The notes below the pieces were generated by a model. The model did not search any database. It saw only the letters and a program-made list of their open reading frames with translations, and was not told where the DNA came from. A program made the position numbers and the translations under genes. From assembly GCA_965219125.1 (NCBI GenBank), contig CBDCMO010000002.1, forward strand, positions 2,728,001 to 2,792,000: a DNA stretch of 64,000 nucleotides. The letters run 5' to 3'. This stretch comes from JBBSOK01 sp965219125 (GTDB lineage: Bacteria; Bacteroidota; Bacteroidia; Flavobacteriales; Flavobacteriaceae). Shown piece after piece: positions 43,699 through 53,270 of this stretch (positions within the stretch are counted from its first letter, which is position 1; the number at the start of each line of letters is the position of its first letter).

Positions 43699-46347
43699 TT
43701 ATTCAACAATAGCAACTTCCTCGCCGTGGGAATCTAATTGCTTTTCAAGATAGTAAAGCCCATTTAATTCGGGTTCATAAAAATATTCTGCTACTCCATT
43801 CGTATCTTCCGTTAAATTGCTTTCGTCGTCGTAATAGGAAATGCGCAACGTTCTACCACTTTTATCTATTTGATAAACATAATCTGCAATGCCATCTGCA
43901 TCGTTTTTTAGTTGTTGGTCTTTGCCGTACGTTGAGATTCTAACAATTTCGTCATAATCATTATAGTAATATGTCATTTTGTGAAAGCCATCAGGACCCA
44001 ACGCAGGTTTATTATTCTGGTCTAAATAAGTATATGTAAGCACATTTCCAAGTTCGTTCAACTTCATTTCTATCCGTGCGTAGCCATCTGTACCATTTAT
44101 GCTTTCGCCATTTTTTCCGAAATAGGCACTGCCGATATATCTGTCAAATTTGTCGTAATTGTAAACAGTTTTGTGAATGCCTCCACTATTTAAAATTGGT
44201 TTATTTTGTTTATTATACGCACTTTCCGAAAGTAAAAGACCTCTGGGATTGTACGCATATTTTGTAACTCCGCCAATCGCCAATATTTGATTGTTAACAT
44301 CAAAACTGGTAACAATGCTGTCTTTTCCAAACTTGTTGACAATGCAGCTTGTCTTAAAAACGTTGCCTACCAAACTTGGCTTCATTGCTTTATCATAGTT
44401 TGTTCGTTCTAACAAATTATTGTTTGCATCATATTTGTAAAAATTATACGTTGTGCCTTCAACCGCATTTGCCAATTGATTGTCAACAGTAAAATAAGTA
44501 GTTTTTATCTTATTGTTTTCATCATATTCCCAACGCGTAATTGCAACATCTTCCTGCCAAGCGTGCGGTTTTCCAAGGCTATCGAAAGCTGCCATTTCTG
44601 TTTGGTTTCCTCTTTCATCATATTTGTAATTATAGGAAACAGCATCTGTTTTTGTTTTTGCCCAACAATTTTCTGCTCCAAAAAATTCTTCCCTGACTAC
44701 CTCTTTTTTCTTATTTAGAAATTGCTTTGTTACCATTATTCCTAAATCGTCTACACCTTCAAAGCCATACGCATCAACGTTTGTTAGGATTTTTAAAAAA
44801 TCTCCAACGTATTCATATTTAATTGCGCCTACTTTATCATCTGTAAACATTAAAACATAATCGGGATAATATTTTGCTGTGAAGGTATTCCTGCCCAATT
44901 CATCATACAGGTTTACATATTGATGATAATCATTTACGCCTTTTGTAGGGAGATTGCGGATATTGAATTTCCGAACATCCGTACAATTTTCATAAATGTC
45001 GTAACTATAGGTGTATTTATGAACGCCGTCTTTATCTGCCGCCTTTTTGTCTGATTCATCAAAATAGGATGCGGATTGCGTATTGCCCCTTTCATCATTT
45101 TCATATTTAATATTATAGCCATCTATTGCAACTGCAAAATTTCCATCCACATCAAATTGCTTTACGCTGGTTGTTGTAAAATTAGTGTCAGATTGAAACT
45201 CGTAAGTGGAAACGAAATTTTGGTCGCGCATTGGTTTGTCTTCAAGATTAAAATAAGCTATTTTATTTGTAATCTTATTTTTCCCCAATGTTCTGCACTC
45301 TTTAAATGCTCCTCGGCGTTTTACGGGTTTATCTTCTTTGTTAAAATAACTGGAATACATACTTTTCTCAGTTGCATTCCAAATTCCTTTTAATGTGTAA
45401 ACTCCTTCCTTTTCAATCTGCTCGCCATTTTCATCAAAATAGGCTCGGGTAATATTTCCATTTGCTGCCGTTATAGTTTTTGTGATATGCGCTTCGGTTT
45501 TAAGGGAATACGGTTTGTTGTCGCCATCAAAAAGTTTAACCTCTCGTGTATTGGTATCGGGATAGGTAATTGTAGTTATTGCAGCTTCAAAATAGCCACC
45601 ATTTGTTGGCTTTCCATTTTGATAAAATTTTACAATTATACTGTATTGCTTCCGCAGGACATTGTATATTTTTCCGTTGCTACTATTTTTAGCTTTTTCG
45701 GGAAAGGAAGTAAGTATTTCGCCTTCCACGGTATTATATAATTTTCGGAACCACTTCGTATTTCCACCCGTAAAAGCTTGATAGGAATACAGATTTTCAT
45801 TTTCATAAAAAGCAGTTTCCCGAAGCAAACCTGCAACGTGCAATTCCCAATATCGCTGAGTTGGCCACTCGCCGTTGTGTTTGGATTCTGTATCATACTT
45901 TTCCTGCATTATCTCTGCCTGCTCCGTATATTTATTTGCTAGCCGCTGTAATTTTGTATTTGTAAGTTCCTCTTTTCCCAATGCAACAGCTTCTTTTCTG
46001 AAGAGACGTGCAAAATATTCAGTAATGTTGAAATGGTTTTGCTCGTGAATAAGTAGTTGTACCGACTCATCATCATCATCTTCAATAACACGTCCGGAAA
46101 GTCGCGGTATCATTTGCGCGTAAATATTGAGATGTTGGTTTTCTTCATTATTCTCAAATTGAATATCTGAATAAACCATTGCATCAAAATCTCCCGGCAC
46201 ATTGTTTATTTTGGGAAAATCATTCCAAGTAAGCGACCTTTCCTGCCAACGGATGTTTGCCACAACTTCCGTTCTGCTAACATACGCCAACATCGCCAAA
46301 AAGGCCATTGTAACAAGCGCAATTGTGATGTGTTGTTTAGGCTTCAA
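43699..46347 (-). CDS. HExxH (DUF922-like) putative zinc protease followed by YD-like repeats, 882 aa
   Basis: An N-terminal membrane helix (residues 7-23) anchors the protein. Residues ~30-215 resemble the DUF922 putative zinc-protease fold with the motif HEQNH at 101-105. From about 220 to the end there are roughly a dozen degenerate units of 40-50 aa built on patterns such as YDERGNQTEMAAFDSLGKP and KYAYNPRG, a YD-repeat-like or MORN-like beta solenoid. The start is a TTG at 46347 that overlaps the end of the previous gene; an ATG at residue 14 is the alternative. It is the third gene of an overlapping operon with 46337-46684 and the DUF805 gene. Confidence 0.75.
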   Translation of the reverse strand: MKPKQHITIALVTMAFLAMLAYVSRTEVVANIRWQERSLTWNDFPKINNVPGDFDAMVYSDIQFENNEENQHLNIYAQMIPRLSGRVIEDDDDESVQLLIHEQNHFNITEYFARLFRKEAVALGKEELTNTKLQRLANKYTEQAEIMQEKYDTESKHNGEWPTQRYWELHVAGLLRETAFYENENLYSYQAFTGGNTKWFRKLYNTVEGEILTSFPEKAKNSSNGKIYNVLRKQYSIIVKFYQNGKPTNGGYFEAAITTITYPDTNTREVKLFDGDNKPYSLKTEAHITKTITAANGNITRAYFDENGEQIEKEGVYTLKGIWNATEKSMYSSYFNKEDKPVKRRGAFKECRTLGKNKITNKIAYFNLEDKPMRDQNFVSTYEFQSDTNFTTTSVKQFDVDGNFAVAIDGYNIKYENDERGNTQSASYFDESDKKAADKDGVHKYTYSYDIYENCTDVRKFNIRNLPTKGVNDYHQYVNLYDELGRNTFTAKYYPDYVLMFTDDKVGAIKYEYVGDFLKILTNVDAYGFEGVDDLGIMVTKQFLNKKKEVVREEFFGAENCWAKTKTDAVSYNYKYDERGNQTEMAAFDSLGKPHAWQEDVAITRWEYDENNKIKTTYFTVDNQLANAVEGTTYNFYKYDANNNLLERTNYDKAMKPSLVGNVFKTSCIVNKFGKDSIVTSFDVNNQILAIGGVTKYAYNPRGLLLSESAYNKQNKPILNSGGIHKTVYNYDKFDRYIGSAYFGKNGESINGTDGYARIEMKLNELGNVLTYTYLDQNNKPALGPDGFHKMTYYYNDYDEIVRISTYGKDQQLKNDADGIADYVYQIDKSGRTLRISYYDDESNLTEDTNGVAEYFYEPELNGLYYLEKQLDSHGEEVAIVE

Positions 46348-46684
46348 CGGCAGTTAATTTTGGTTTTTTCCGCCTCTTATAAAAATACAGCGGTACATAC
46401 GTGAGTAAAAAGAAGGAAATTATATAAATGATATCTCCCCAAATTGCAGCAAAATTAATATTGTTTATGTTGTTGCTATATACTTCATAAATGCAAAATA
46501 CCACATAATATGCCACGCTAAAAACTGCCCGATGAACAACAAAGTAAACAGGCAAATTTGATAACGGTTTTTTATTAAAACTGAAGAGCAGAACAGTAAA
46601 ATAACCGGCCATAAAAATTATAGTTTCAATTATGAAATAGAACCAATTGTCTGTATTATAAAATAATTTAAAAGCACAATACAC
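46337..46684 (-). CDS. Hypothetical membrane protein, about 115 aa
   Basis: Three hydrophobic helices are visible, with a basic C-terminal tail KRRKKPKLT. The listed start is a GTG that overlaps the DUF805 gene by 55 bp; an ATG at 46612 would avoid the overlap but would delete the first helix's beginning. It overlaps the next gene by 11 bp. No family recognised. Confidence 0.6.
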   Translation of the reverse strand: MYCAFKLFYNTDNWFYFIIETIIFMAGYFTVLLFSFNKKPLSNLPVYFVVHRAVFSVAYYVVFCIYEVYSNNINNINFAAIWGDIIYIISFFLLTYVPLYFYKRRKKPKLTAVEA

Positions 46685-47109
46685 AAAGCGGTAATCATAA
46701 TACCGCTTAACATTTCACTGCCCGAAGCTATCAATGTTTTTTCTTCGGGAAATATAAGTTTGTTTGCGGTTGAAGGTTTTTTTCCTTCTCTATCATAAAG
46801 TTCCAAAAGTTTTGGATCTTGACCATACATATTGGTTCGGTTATGACCTTCACTAAAAATAAGTGCGAAAAAGTAAAAAGGAATTAATTGATAAAAACCA
46901 CTATTTCCAAGATCGTGGCAACGTTTGGCACTTTGCGCAAGCAGAAACCAATAGCCAGTACAAAAAATAAGGACTACTTGAAACCCAACAAGATTCAATT
47001 CTTCTATCATAAATACGAACATATAAAACAAGAAAATGAAAAGAACATAACTGATACCAAATTCGGTTCTGCGGATTCTTCCATTAAATGAAAACGGATT
47101 TTTGAACAT
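46630..47109 (-). CDS. DUF805 family membrane protein
   Basis: 159 aa. The family start FSFNGRIRRTEFGISY and the motif AKRCHDLGNSGFYQLIP are diagnostic of DUF805. The helices lie near 20-38, 43-60, 78-95 and 130-150. DUF805 proteins have no known function; some are linked to phage or stress. It heads the overlapping operon that ends in the HExxH protein. Confidence 0.85.
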   Translation of the reverse strand: MFKNPFSFNGRIRRTEFGISYVLFIFLFYMFVFMIEELNLVGFQVVLIFCTGYWFLLAQSAKRCHDLGNSGFYQLIPFYFFALIFSEGHNRTNMYGQDPKLLELYDREGKKPSTANKLIFPEEKTLIASGSEMLSGIMITALCIVLLNYFIIQTIGSIS

Positions 47110-47227
47110 TATTAAAGTAAATGAAATTGCAATATAAAATATTGATGTTTAATATTCTAAATTGAAGTAAGAAAATTTAAAAAGCAAATGGATGAAGTAA
47201 AATTGATTTTGTGATTTATTTCAAAAT

Positions 47228-47274
47228 AAAAAAACCTTCCAAACTCCAATATAAAATTGAAGTTTGAAAGGCTA
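47228..47274 (-). terminator. Intrinsic terminator for the VCBS/ASPIC gene
   Basis: Minus-strand stem AGCCTTTCAAACTTCAAT with ATTGGAGTTTGGAAGGTT (G-U pairs allowed) followed by a T7 run, about 40 bp after the 687-aa gene ends. Confidence 0.75.
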
Positions 47275-47314
47275 AACCGAAATAAATCTTTCAGTCTAAA
47301 TAAAATATATCTAA

Positions 47315-49378
47315 TTAATTGCTAATAACCAATTTATAAACCGCTCGTTCGTTGTTATTTGATAGATAGATAATATAAATTCCCTGTGAAAGCGATCCTA
47401 TGTTAACCGTGTTATTTGCACCACTTTCTAAATTCACTTTCATATTTTTAACTTGTTGGCCTAAGTAATTTACAACAGTCAAATCATACGTGCCACTTTT
47501 TGAAGAATTGATAGTGATATTACCATCAGTACTTGCAGGGTTTGGATATATTTTAAAGGTTGAATTGGTTTGTTCATTCACGCCCAATAAATTGATTACT
47601 TCAACCGTCCATTCTTGTGTGTCTGTGCCGTTTTCTGCAGTAACGGTATAAGTTACAGGACCGCTACCTGAAAAATCTACTGTGTCGCCTGAAGCTGGAT
47701 TTATGGTAGCGCCATCCGAAACTGTTATAGTAGGAGTAAGCGCAGAAATATCTGTACCGTCTGGAACTGCTATGACGACAGTATGATTTACTGCATTAAT
47801 GTCTGTTGGACCTTCTTGTTCGGCTACCATAAAAGTTAAAATATCAGTTTCAGTATTGGCAGTTGTTTGTTCTTCCGGAATTTGATAAATCTGGTTAATT
47901 GCTGGATTTAAAATAGTTTGTATAATTCCCGAAGGCCATTGTATTTCAATACTTTCAATTGACGTTGCGGCACCAATTCCGAAGGTTTGAACCAATGTGC
48001 TGCCGGTATATTCGCCAGAGCTTGAAGCAACTTCTCGGGTTTGTACTATTCCATTTGCAGTGCAATAAATACGAGCGCCAATTGCAGATTTGTTGGAAAT
48101 TATACCTTCCAAACGTAGGCTGATCCAATTATTGGAGCCTCCATTATTTTTATAAAGTCCATGAACTAAAGTTGTTGAATAAGAGGGTGTAAAAATATCA
48201 GAATAGCCGTCGTTATTATAGTCTGAAACAGTTGTGCTAAAATCGCGAAGTGGTGTTAACGTTACATCATCCGTTGTTTGATTGGTAAACGTATCATCAC
48301 CATTATTTTTATACAAACTATTAAGTCGTGCTGAAGAGCCGCCGTTGTTTGAAACGGTAAGATCCAAAAAGCCATCATTATCCATATCCAGCCAAGCTGA
48401 ACCAAAAGCCGCGCCACCATCAATAGACGGAGCTGCATTTACAAGTTCAAAATCGCCATTGCCTATGTTTTTATACAAAAAATTATGCGTTACATCGGCA
48501 AAGTTATTTACTGTGATAAAAACGTCTAAAAGACCATCATTGTTATAATCTCCCCAAGAGCAACCTTGGGTTAAAGCGGCATCATTTGCAATAATTGAAG
48601 TTGTATTTTTTGTGAAAGTACCATCGCCGTTATTGTGGTATAAATTGTTGTTCTGCCCAGGTAATGCTGAAAAATAATAGTTTACTACATACATATCCTG
48701 AAAGCCATCATTATCATAATCTACCCAATTTGCACTATATGTATTAAAATTGTCCGTAACAATTTCGCCCACAAGAATTTTTGTAAAAGTACCGTCGCCG
48801 TTGTTGTGATAAAGTCTATTTTCTTCGGTAAAGTTGGCAACGTACAAATCTAAAAAACCGTCATTATCATAATCTGCCCACGAAGCACCCAAGGACCAAT
48901 CTGTATCTGTAACAATATCACCAACTAAAATGCGGGTGAAAACACCATTTCCGTCATTTCGGTACAGAAAATTTACAGCCATTGCATCGCCACTGTTTTT
49001 TGTGTTGCAAATATAAAGATCTATATTTCCGTCATTGTTATAATCGCCCCAACTACAAGCAATTGAAGGTCCCATTGTGTCATAAATAACATTATCAATC
49101 TGCTCGGTAAACGTGCCGTCGCCGTTATTGGAAAATAATGAAGTGTGAAAGTCGGTATTGTCAACTATCAGCATATCGTCAAAACCGTCGTTATTATAAT
49201 CTGCCCAAGAAGCGCTGTATGGTTTTTTTGGGGTTTCAACAAGTGTGCCTGTACTTATTTTAGTAAAATACTGCGCGCTAATTGGCTGCACAGCAAAAAT
49301 AAATAAACCGATAAGCAAGAGTTTTTCGAAAGAAGATTTGCACTTTATCTTCAATTTTGAAAAGGATTTTTTCTTCAT
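47315..49378 (-). CDS. VCBS/FG-GAP repeat protein with ASPIC/UnbV domain and T9SS sorting domain
   Basis: 687 aa. A signal peptide ends near PISAQ. Residues ~50-430 hold about nine FG-GAP/VCBS units of the form WADYDNDGFLDLYVAN, with Ca2+-binding DxDNDG loops. Next comes an ASPIC/UnbV domain (KSAIGARIYCTANG, WPSGIIQTIL), then an Ig-like domain (about 520-600, TVTAENGTDTQEWTVEV), and a C-terminal T9SS type A domain (FKIYPNPASTDGN). It is a cell-surface or secreted beta-propeller, perhaps an adhesin. Confidence 0.9.
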   Translation of the reverse strand: MKKKSFSKLKIKCKSSFEKLLLIGLFIFAVQPISAQYFTKISTGTLVETPKKPYSASWADYNNDGFDDMLIVDNTDFHTSLFSNNGDGTFTEQIDNVIYDTMGPSIACSWGDYNNDGNIDLYICNTKNSGDAMAVNFLYRNDGNGVFTRILVGDIVTDTDWSLGASWADYDNDGFLDLYVANFTEENRLYHNNGDGTFTKILVGEIVTDNFNTYSANWVDYDNDGFQDMYVVNYYFSALPGQNNNLYHNNGDGTFTKNTTSIIANDAALTQGCSWGDYNNDGLLDVFITVNNFADVTHNFLYKNIGNGDFELVNAAPSIDGGAAFGSAWLDMDNDGFLDLTVSNNGGSSARLNSLYKNNGDDTFTNQTTDDVTLTPLRDFSTTVSDYNNDGYSDIFTPSYSTTLVHGLYKNNGGSNNWISLRLEGIISNKSAIGARIYCTANGIVQTREVASSSGEYTGSTLVQTFGIGAATSIESIEIQWPSGIIQTILNPAINQIYQIPEEQTTANTETDILTFMVAEQEGPTDINAVNHTVVIAVPDGTDISALTPTITVSDGATINPASGDTVDFSGSGPVTYTVTAENGTDTQEWTVEVINLLGVNEQTNSTFKIYPNPASTDGNITINSSKSGTYDLTVVNYLGQQVKNMKVNLESGANNTVNIGSLSQGIYIIYLSNNNERAVYKLVISN

Positions 49379-49636
49379 AATAATTGGTTTTTGTGTTTAG
49401 AAAATGTTGGAAATTGAATGTTATAGTGTAATTATTCTAATTTGAATGACTTCAAATTTAAACTATTCATTTGAAGAATAAAGGCTTAATTAATTTGATT
49501 TTGTTATTTTTCTTTTGAAGCATTTAATTGCTTCACAATTTCAATATTCAAAAGATTTTGAATAACTTCAAAAATAAGTTTTTGAGATTCCGAAGTATTT
49601 TTTAAAAGAAAATTTGACAACCAAAAAGAGAAACAA

Positions 49637-51127
49637 TCACTTTTCCAACGCCTTTAAAATCAAATTAATACTACGTCCCCATTTCTTAAAAATCTCAACA
49701 GGTTTTGGATAACCATTAATGCTAATTTTGGAAAGATCATTGGTTGATTCACGGTCACTAATCGCAGAAGAACTGCCGACTGCAACTGCGACTGCGGTTT
49801 TTTCAAAAACCCACGGAATATAGATCCTTTCATCATCAACATCCGCCAATTCTGGAATCCATGGCTGTATAAATTCCTTCGATTTATATTTCATACTTTG
49901 ATGGATTGGGTTGGTGTACCAAATTTCATACGCCTGCATATGCCAGTTCATCCAATTTGCGCTAACATCATAATCTATTAGCCGGCTTTCAAAATACGCC
50001 GCGCCCCAAGTCCAATCTATTTTATAATCGTGCACCAAAAAGCTGGAACAATTTACGCGGCCTCGATTGCTCATATATCCTGTTTTGTTTAATTGCCGCA
50101 TATGAGCATCAACAAAAGGAATTCCGGTCATTCCGTTGCACCATTTTTCAAAGAGGTTTTTGTTGTTTTTAAAATCGATTGTTTTATTTCTGAAACCTTC
50201 CGTTTTAAAGATCGCGGTACCCATTCGCATTCCTTTAAACGTAAAATAATCGCGCCAAACCAATTCAAAAATCAGCCACCACGTGCTTTGGTTCTTTTTT
50301 ATCATTTGCTCGTACTGCTTCACTTTTTGGTAAATAGCACGCACGCTCAAACTACCCAAAGCCAAATAAGGTGAAAACTTTGAACTATAATCCAATCCCA
50401 AACTTTTGTTGCGAGACCAACGATAACCTGTTAGCAGCTCGGTTTCAAAAGTGTAATGGTGTAAACGTTCCAAAGCTGCAGTTTCTCCGCCCGGCATAAA
50501 AGGTTTTGCATCGGCAATTTCTGCCGTTGAAAAACCAAGAGATTTATAACTCGGAAATTTGGTAGATTTAATTCCGGCCAAAGCATTTGCTTCAGTCGGC
50601 GGCATAAAAGGTTCGCGTACGTCAGTCTGCTTGCCGGTTGGAATTCGGTATGCTTTACTGGTCAACGGAATTTTATCAATGCTAAACGGAATATCATCAA
50701 TATGATAAAGAGTCTTTCCCCAATACGTTATTATTTCTGCCTTTCCAGTAATTCGCTCTTTTAAATTTGCCATCATTTGCAATTCTTCCCAAGCATATTC
50801 TTCTTCGCAATAAATTTTTGTGGTGTTGAATTCAGCTACATAATCTGCTACTATTTCTTCCGGAATTCCGACTTCAATCCGCAGATGCCCGCCGATTTCT
50901 TCTAAGTTTTTTTGAAGATTTAAAACCGTTTCTTTTAAAAAAATGGCACGATTGGCATCCGCTTTTCGAAAACCCAATGGCAGTTTTTCGAATAATCTAC
51001 TATCCACACAAAATAGATAAATTACTGCTTGCTCAGAAGCAATTGCATTACAAAGCGGCTCATTATCGTGCAGCCGCAGATCATTTTTAAAGTAAAGTAG
51101 CGTGGTGGGCGTCGGGGATTGTGGCAT
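49637..51127 (-). CDS. Cryptochrome/photolyase family protein, DASH-related (third paralogue)
   Basis: 496 aa. The antenna domain begins TTLLYFKNDLRLHDNEPL and the FAD domain has LDYSSKFSPYLALGSLS, TWWLIFELVWRDYF and MSNRGRVNCSSFLVHDYKIDW. The equivalent of the DASH GVGNDPR ending is absent; the protein instead reads NWMNWHMQAYEIWYTNPIH. This points to a divergent DASH-like branch that may be a photosensor or a repair enzyme. It is alone, 220 bp from the Dus gene. A C-terminal low-complexity stretch (VAVAVGSSSA) lies before the last helix. Confidence 0.85.
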   Translation of the reverse strand: MPQSPTPTTLLYFKNDLRLHDNEPLCNAIASEQAVIYLFCVDSRLFEKLPLGFRKADANRAIFLKETVLNLQKNLEEIGGHLRIEVGIPEEIVADYVAEFNTTKIYCEEEYAWEELQMMANLKERITGKAEIITYWGKTLYHIDDIPFSIDKIPLTSKAYRIPTGKQTDVREPFMPPTEANALAGIKSTKFPSYKSLGFSTAEIADAKPFMPGGETAALERLHHYTFETELLTGYRWSRNKSLGLDYSSKFSPYLALGSLSVRAIYQKVKQYEQMIKKNQSTWWLIFELVWRDYFTFKGMRMGTAIFKTEGFRNKTIDFKNNKNLFEKWCNGMTGIPFVDAHMRQLNKTGYMSNRGRVNCSSFLVHDYKIDWTWGAAYFESRLIDYDVSANWMNWHMQAYEIWYTNPIHQSMKYKSKEFIQPWIPELADVDDERIYIPWVFEKTAVAVAVGSSSAISDRESTNDLSKISINGYPKPVEIFKKWGRSINLILKALEK

Positions 51128-51347
51128 TACGTAAATTGTTGATTTGTTTAGTTTGGGAACCTACAATTTAGGATGATATTCTTTTATAGCGTTTTAAGTA
51201 AAAGTTAATTTTTAACGAAAGGAGATATACCTATTTTATTTTTTAAAATGGTTATTTGTTTCATTGTTGTATGGCCTTTGTAATAAAAAAATCTTTTTAT
51301 TTTAATAGTATCGAACGGATTTTTGAAATACTTGTATTGCTTAAATC

Positions 51348-52313
51348 TTAAAAAGAACTTGCAAGTTTCATTTCGGCATTTAAAATCTGCGCAACCGCCT
51401 GCCTATATTTTATAGGATTTGAAGCTTTTTTTATGGCCTTATATGCTTTCTGCGGATTTGAGGTTGCCTGCGAAAAGAACTCCCAAAAACCGAGCATCTT
51501 CATTTTGATGGGCGTTGGCCCAGATAAATATTCGTCGTATTGTTTGTAGATTGTGTCGTGAAATTCTGAAAAGATTTCCCATCTGTTTTCGGGATATTCC
51601 GTAGTGTTGTTCTTAATCATATTTGGCAGAAAAGGATCGGCAATCAAGCCGCGGCCTATCATAAAATGATCGATATTCGGAAAGCGTTCTTCAATGGTTT
51701 TGAAAGCTGCAACGCTGGTAATATCGCCGTTATAATACAACTTGTGTTTGGTGCTGCCAATGCACTTTTCAAAAGCGTCTAAATCCACCGGGCCTTTGTA
51801 GAGTTGCTTTCCAATACGGGCGTGAATGGCGATATTTTTAAGCGGATAGTTGTCTAAAATTTTAAATGCTTCGAGGATTTCTTCAGGATTTTCATAACCC
51901 ATTCGCATTTTCATAGAAACCAAAATGTCGGTTTCGTTGTGGGCTTTGTGCAAAACGTCGTTGATTTTATTCGGATTGCAAATTAGACCCGAGCCCATTC
52001 CAGATTTTGCAACCATTGGGTATGGACAACCTAAATTCCAATTCAATTCTTTATAGCCTAGACTTTGCACGTATTTGGCAACATATACAAATTCGTCGGG
52101 ATCGTTGGTAATTATTTGTGGAATTACTTCTAAAGTTGTGTTGTTTTCTGGTAGAATATCGTTTTGATAAGATTGTTTTATTATCAGCTTTCCATTCAGC
52201 CGAATATATGGCGAATAGAACGTATCAATCCCTCCAAAATAATGATTAAAGGCGTTACGAAATCTAAAATCCGTAAAACCTTGTAATGGAGATGAAAGTA
52301 AGGTGAAAGCCAT
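51348..52313 (-). CDS. tRNA-dihydrouridine synthase
   Basis: 321 aa from the ATG at 52313 (MAFTLLSSPLQGFTDF); the upstream in-frame extension to 52367 does not look like the family. FMN TIM-barrel motifs: SPLQGFTDFRFRN, ELNWNLGCPYPMVAKSGMGSG (catalytic Cys), AIHARIGKQLYKGP, YYNGDITS and MIGRGLIADPF. It reduces specific uridines to dihydrouridine in the D-loop of tRNAs. The exact Dus subfamily is not clear. Confidence 0.92.
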   Translation of the reverse strand: MAFTLLSSPLQGFTDFRFRNAFNHYFGGIDTFYSPYIRLNGKLIIKQSYQNDILPENNTTLEVIPQIITNDPDEFVYVAKYVQSLGYKELNWNLGCPYPMVAKSGMGSGLICNPNKINDVLHKAHNETDILVSMKMRMGYENPEEILEAFKILDNYPLKNIAIHARIGKQLYKGPVDLDAFEKCIGSTKHKLYYNGDITSVAAFKTIEERFPNIDHFMIGRGLIADPFLPNMIKNNTTEYPENRWEIFSEFHDTIYKQYDEYLSGPTPIKMKMLGFWEFFSQATSNPQKAYKAIKKASNPIKYRQAVAQILNAEMKLASSF

Positions 52314-52416
52314 TTTGTTGTTTAGTCTGGCAAAGATAGGAGAATTGAGAAATGTTATGTGGTACAATTTCGATTAGATAAACGCTATCTGTTTTATCAT
52401 CCCAATGATTGTGGTT

Positions 52417-53100
52417 TTATTTAAGACATTGAAATGGAGCGTCGTTAAAAGTACCTTTTACATTTCCTGGGTTTTTATCGAAAGAGTTAGCTCCAGAAAA
52501 CTCGAATGACCCCGAAATGGTTCCGTAAACAATATTCCCATATACTTCAGCTATTTCCAATTTTGTAATTACGAAGTTACCAGAAGCTGCATGTATTTCT
52601 ATTCCTTCATCTAAGGGTATATCTTTATTTTTTGCATCGTCATAAATGGCACTTCCGCTGCCAATGCAAGATATTGGTGAATCAAAACAGGTATCTTTAA
52701 CGGTAATCAAACTAATAAGATTATAATTTAATTTTATTGATTTATCTTGAATTGTACCGTCAGAATATACGCTCATTCCAACGCTTCTTACGGTTGATCC
52801 ATCTTCCAAGACTTTTTTCAGTTCAAAACCCAAACCTTGAACTCCATTTTCATCTGTAGGTAATTGTGTAAACGAAATGGGCAAAACTTCCTGTGTTCCT
52901 TCATAAATGGTATCCATCCACTCGGAATGTTCCCCACGTGCATCCAATGTGTATTTTGCAAGCTTGTATGGCCCTAAATCATATTCTTCATCTTGCGATG
53001 ATACTTCATCCTCGTTATCCTTTTTTTGTTTTGAATTGCAAGCGGTTAGCGTTAAGAAAGCTGCAAATATTAATAAAATTAAGGTTTTTTTATTTTTCAT
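52417..53100 (-). CDS. Hypothetical lipoprotein, 227 aa
   Basis: Start at the ATG 53100 (MKNKKTLILLIF) with lipobox LTAC (Cys21); the frame continues upstream without a better start. An acidic linker (KDNEDEVSSQDEEYDLG) is followed by a beta-rich domain with a calycin-like or lipocalin-like look (FVITKLEIAEVYGNIVYGTISGSFEF), and a Cys pair (DTCFDSPISCIG). No family recognised. Confidence 0.65.
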   Translation of the reverse strand: MKNKKTLILLIFAAFLTLTACNSKQKKDNEDEVSSQDEEYDLGPYKLAKYTLDARGEHSEWMDTIYEGTQEVLPISFTQLPTDENGVQGLGFELKKVLEDGSTVRSVGMSVYSDGTIQDKSIKLNYNLISLITVKDTCFDSPISCIGSGSAIYDDAKNKDIPLDEGIEIHAASGNFVITKLEIAEVYGNIVYGTISGSFEFSGANSFDKNPGNVKGTFNDAPFQCLK

Positions 53101-53239
53101 AGTTACACAATTTGGGGATGTGAATATACCTTTATTTTGAAGAAAATAAAATTCAATCATAAAAGTTTGGATGAAATTTAAGAGGGTTTTAAGGAAGTAG
53201 TTTTAGTTAAGCACATCCAATTAACCATACATTTATCCC

Positions 53240-53247
53240 TACTTTTG
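53240..53247 (+). promoter_or_regulatory. Flavobacterial -7 element upstream of the ABC exporter
   Basis: TACTTTTG matches TAnnTTTG and is 23 bp from the ATG at 53271, allowing a short leader. Confidence 0.5.
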
Positions 53248-53270
53248 TCTTCTATAATTTATACTGAAAC

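Noticed and set aside
49508..49621. A 37-codon minus-strand frame after the third cryptochrome that looks somewhat protein-like
   Set aside because: It has only a TTG start, no recognisable motif, and the region is very AT-rich; it may be a relic, but cannot be supported.
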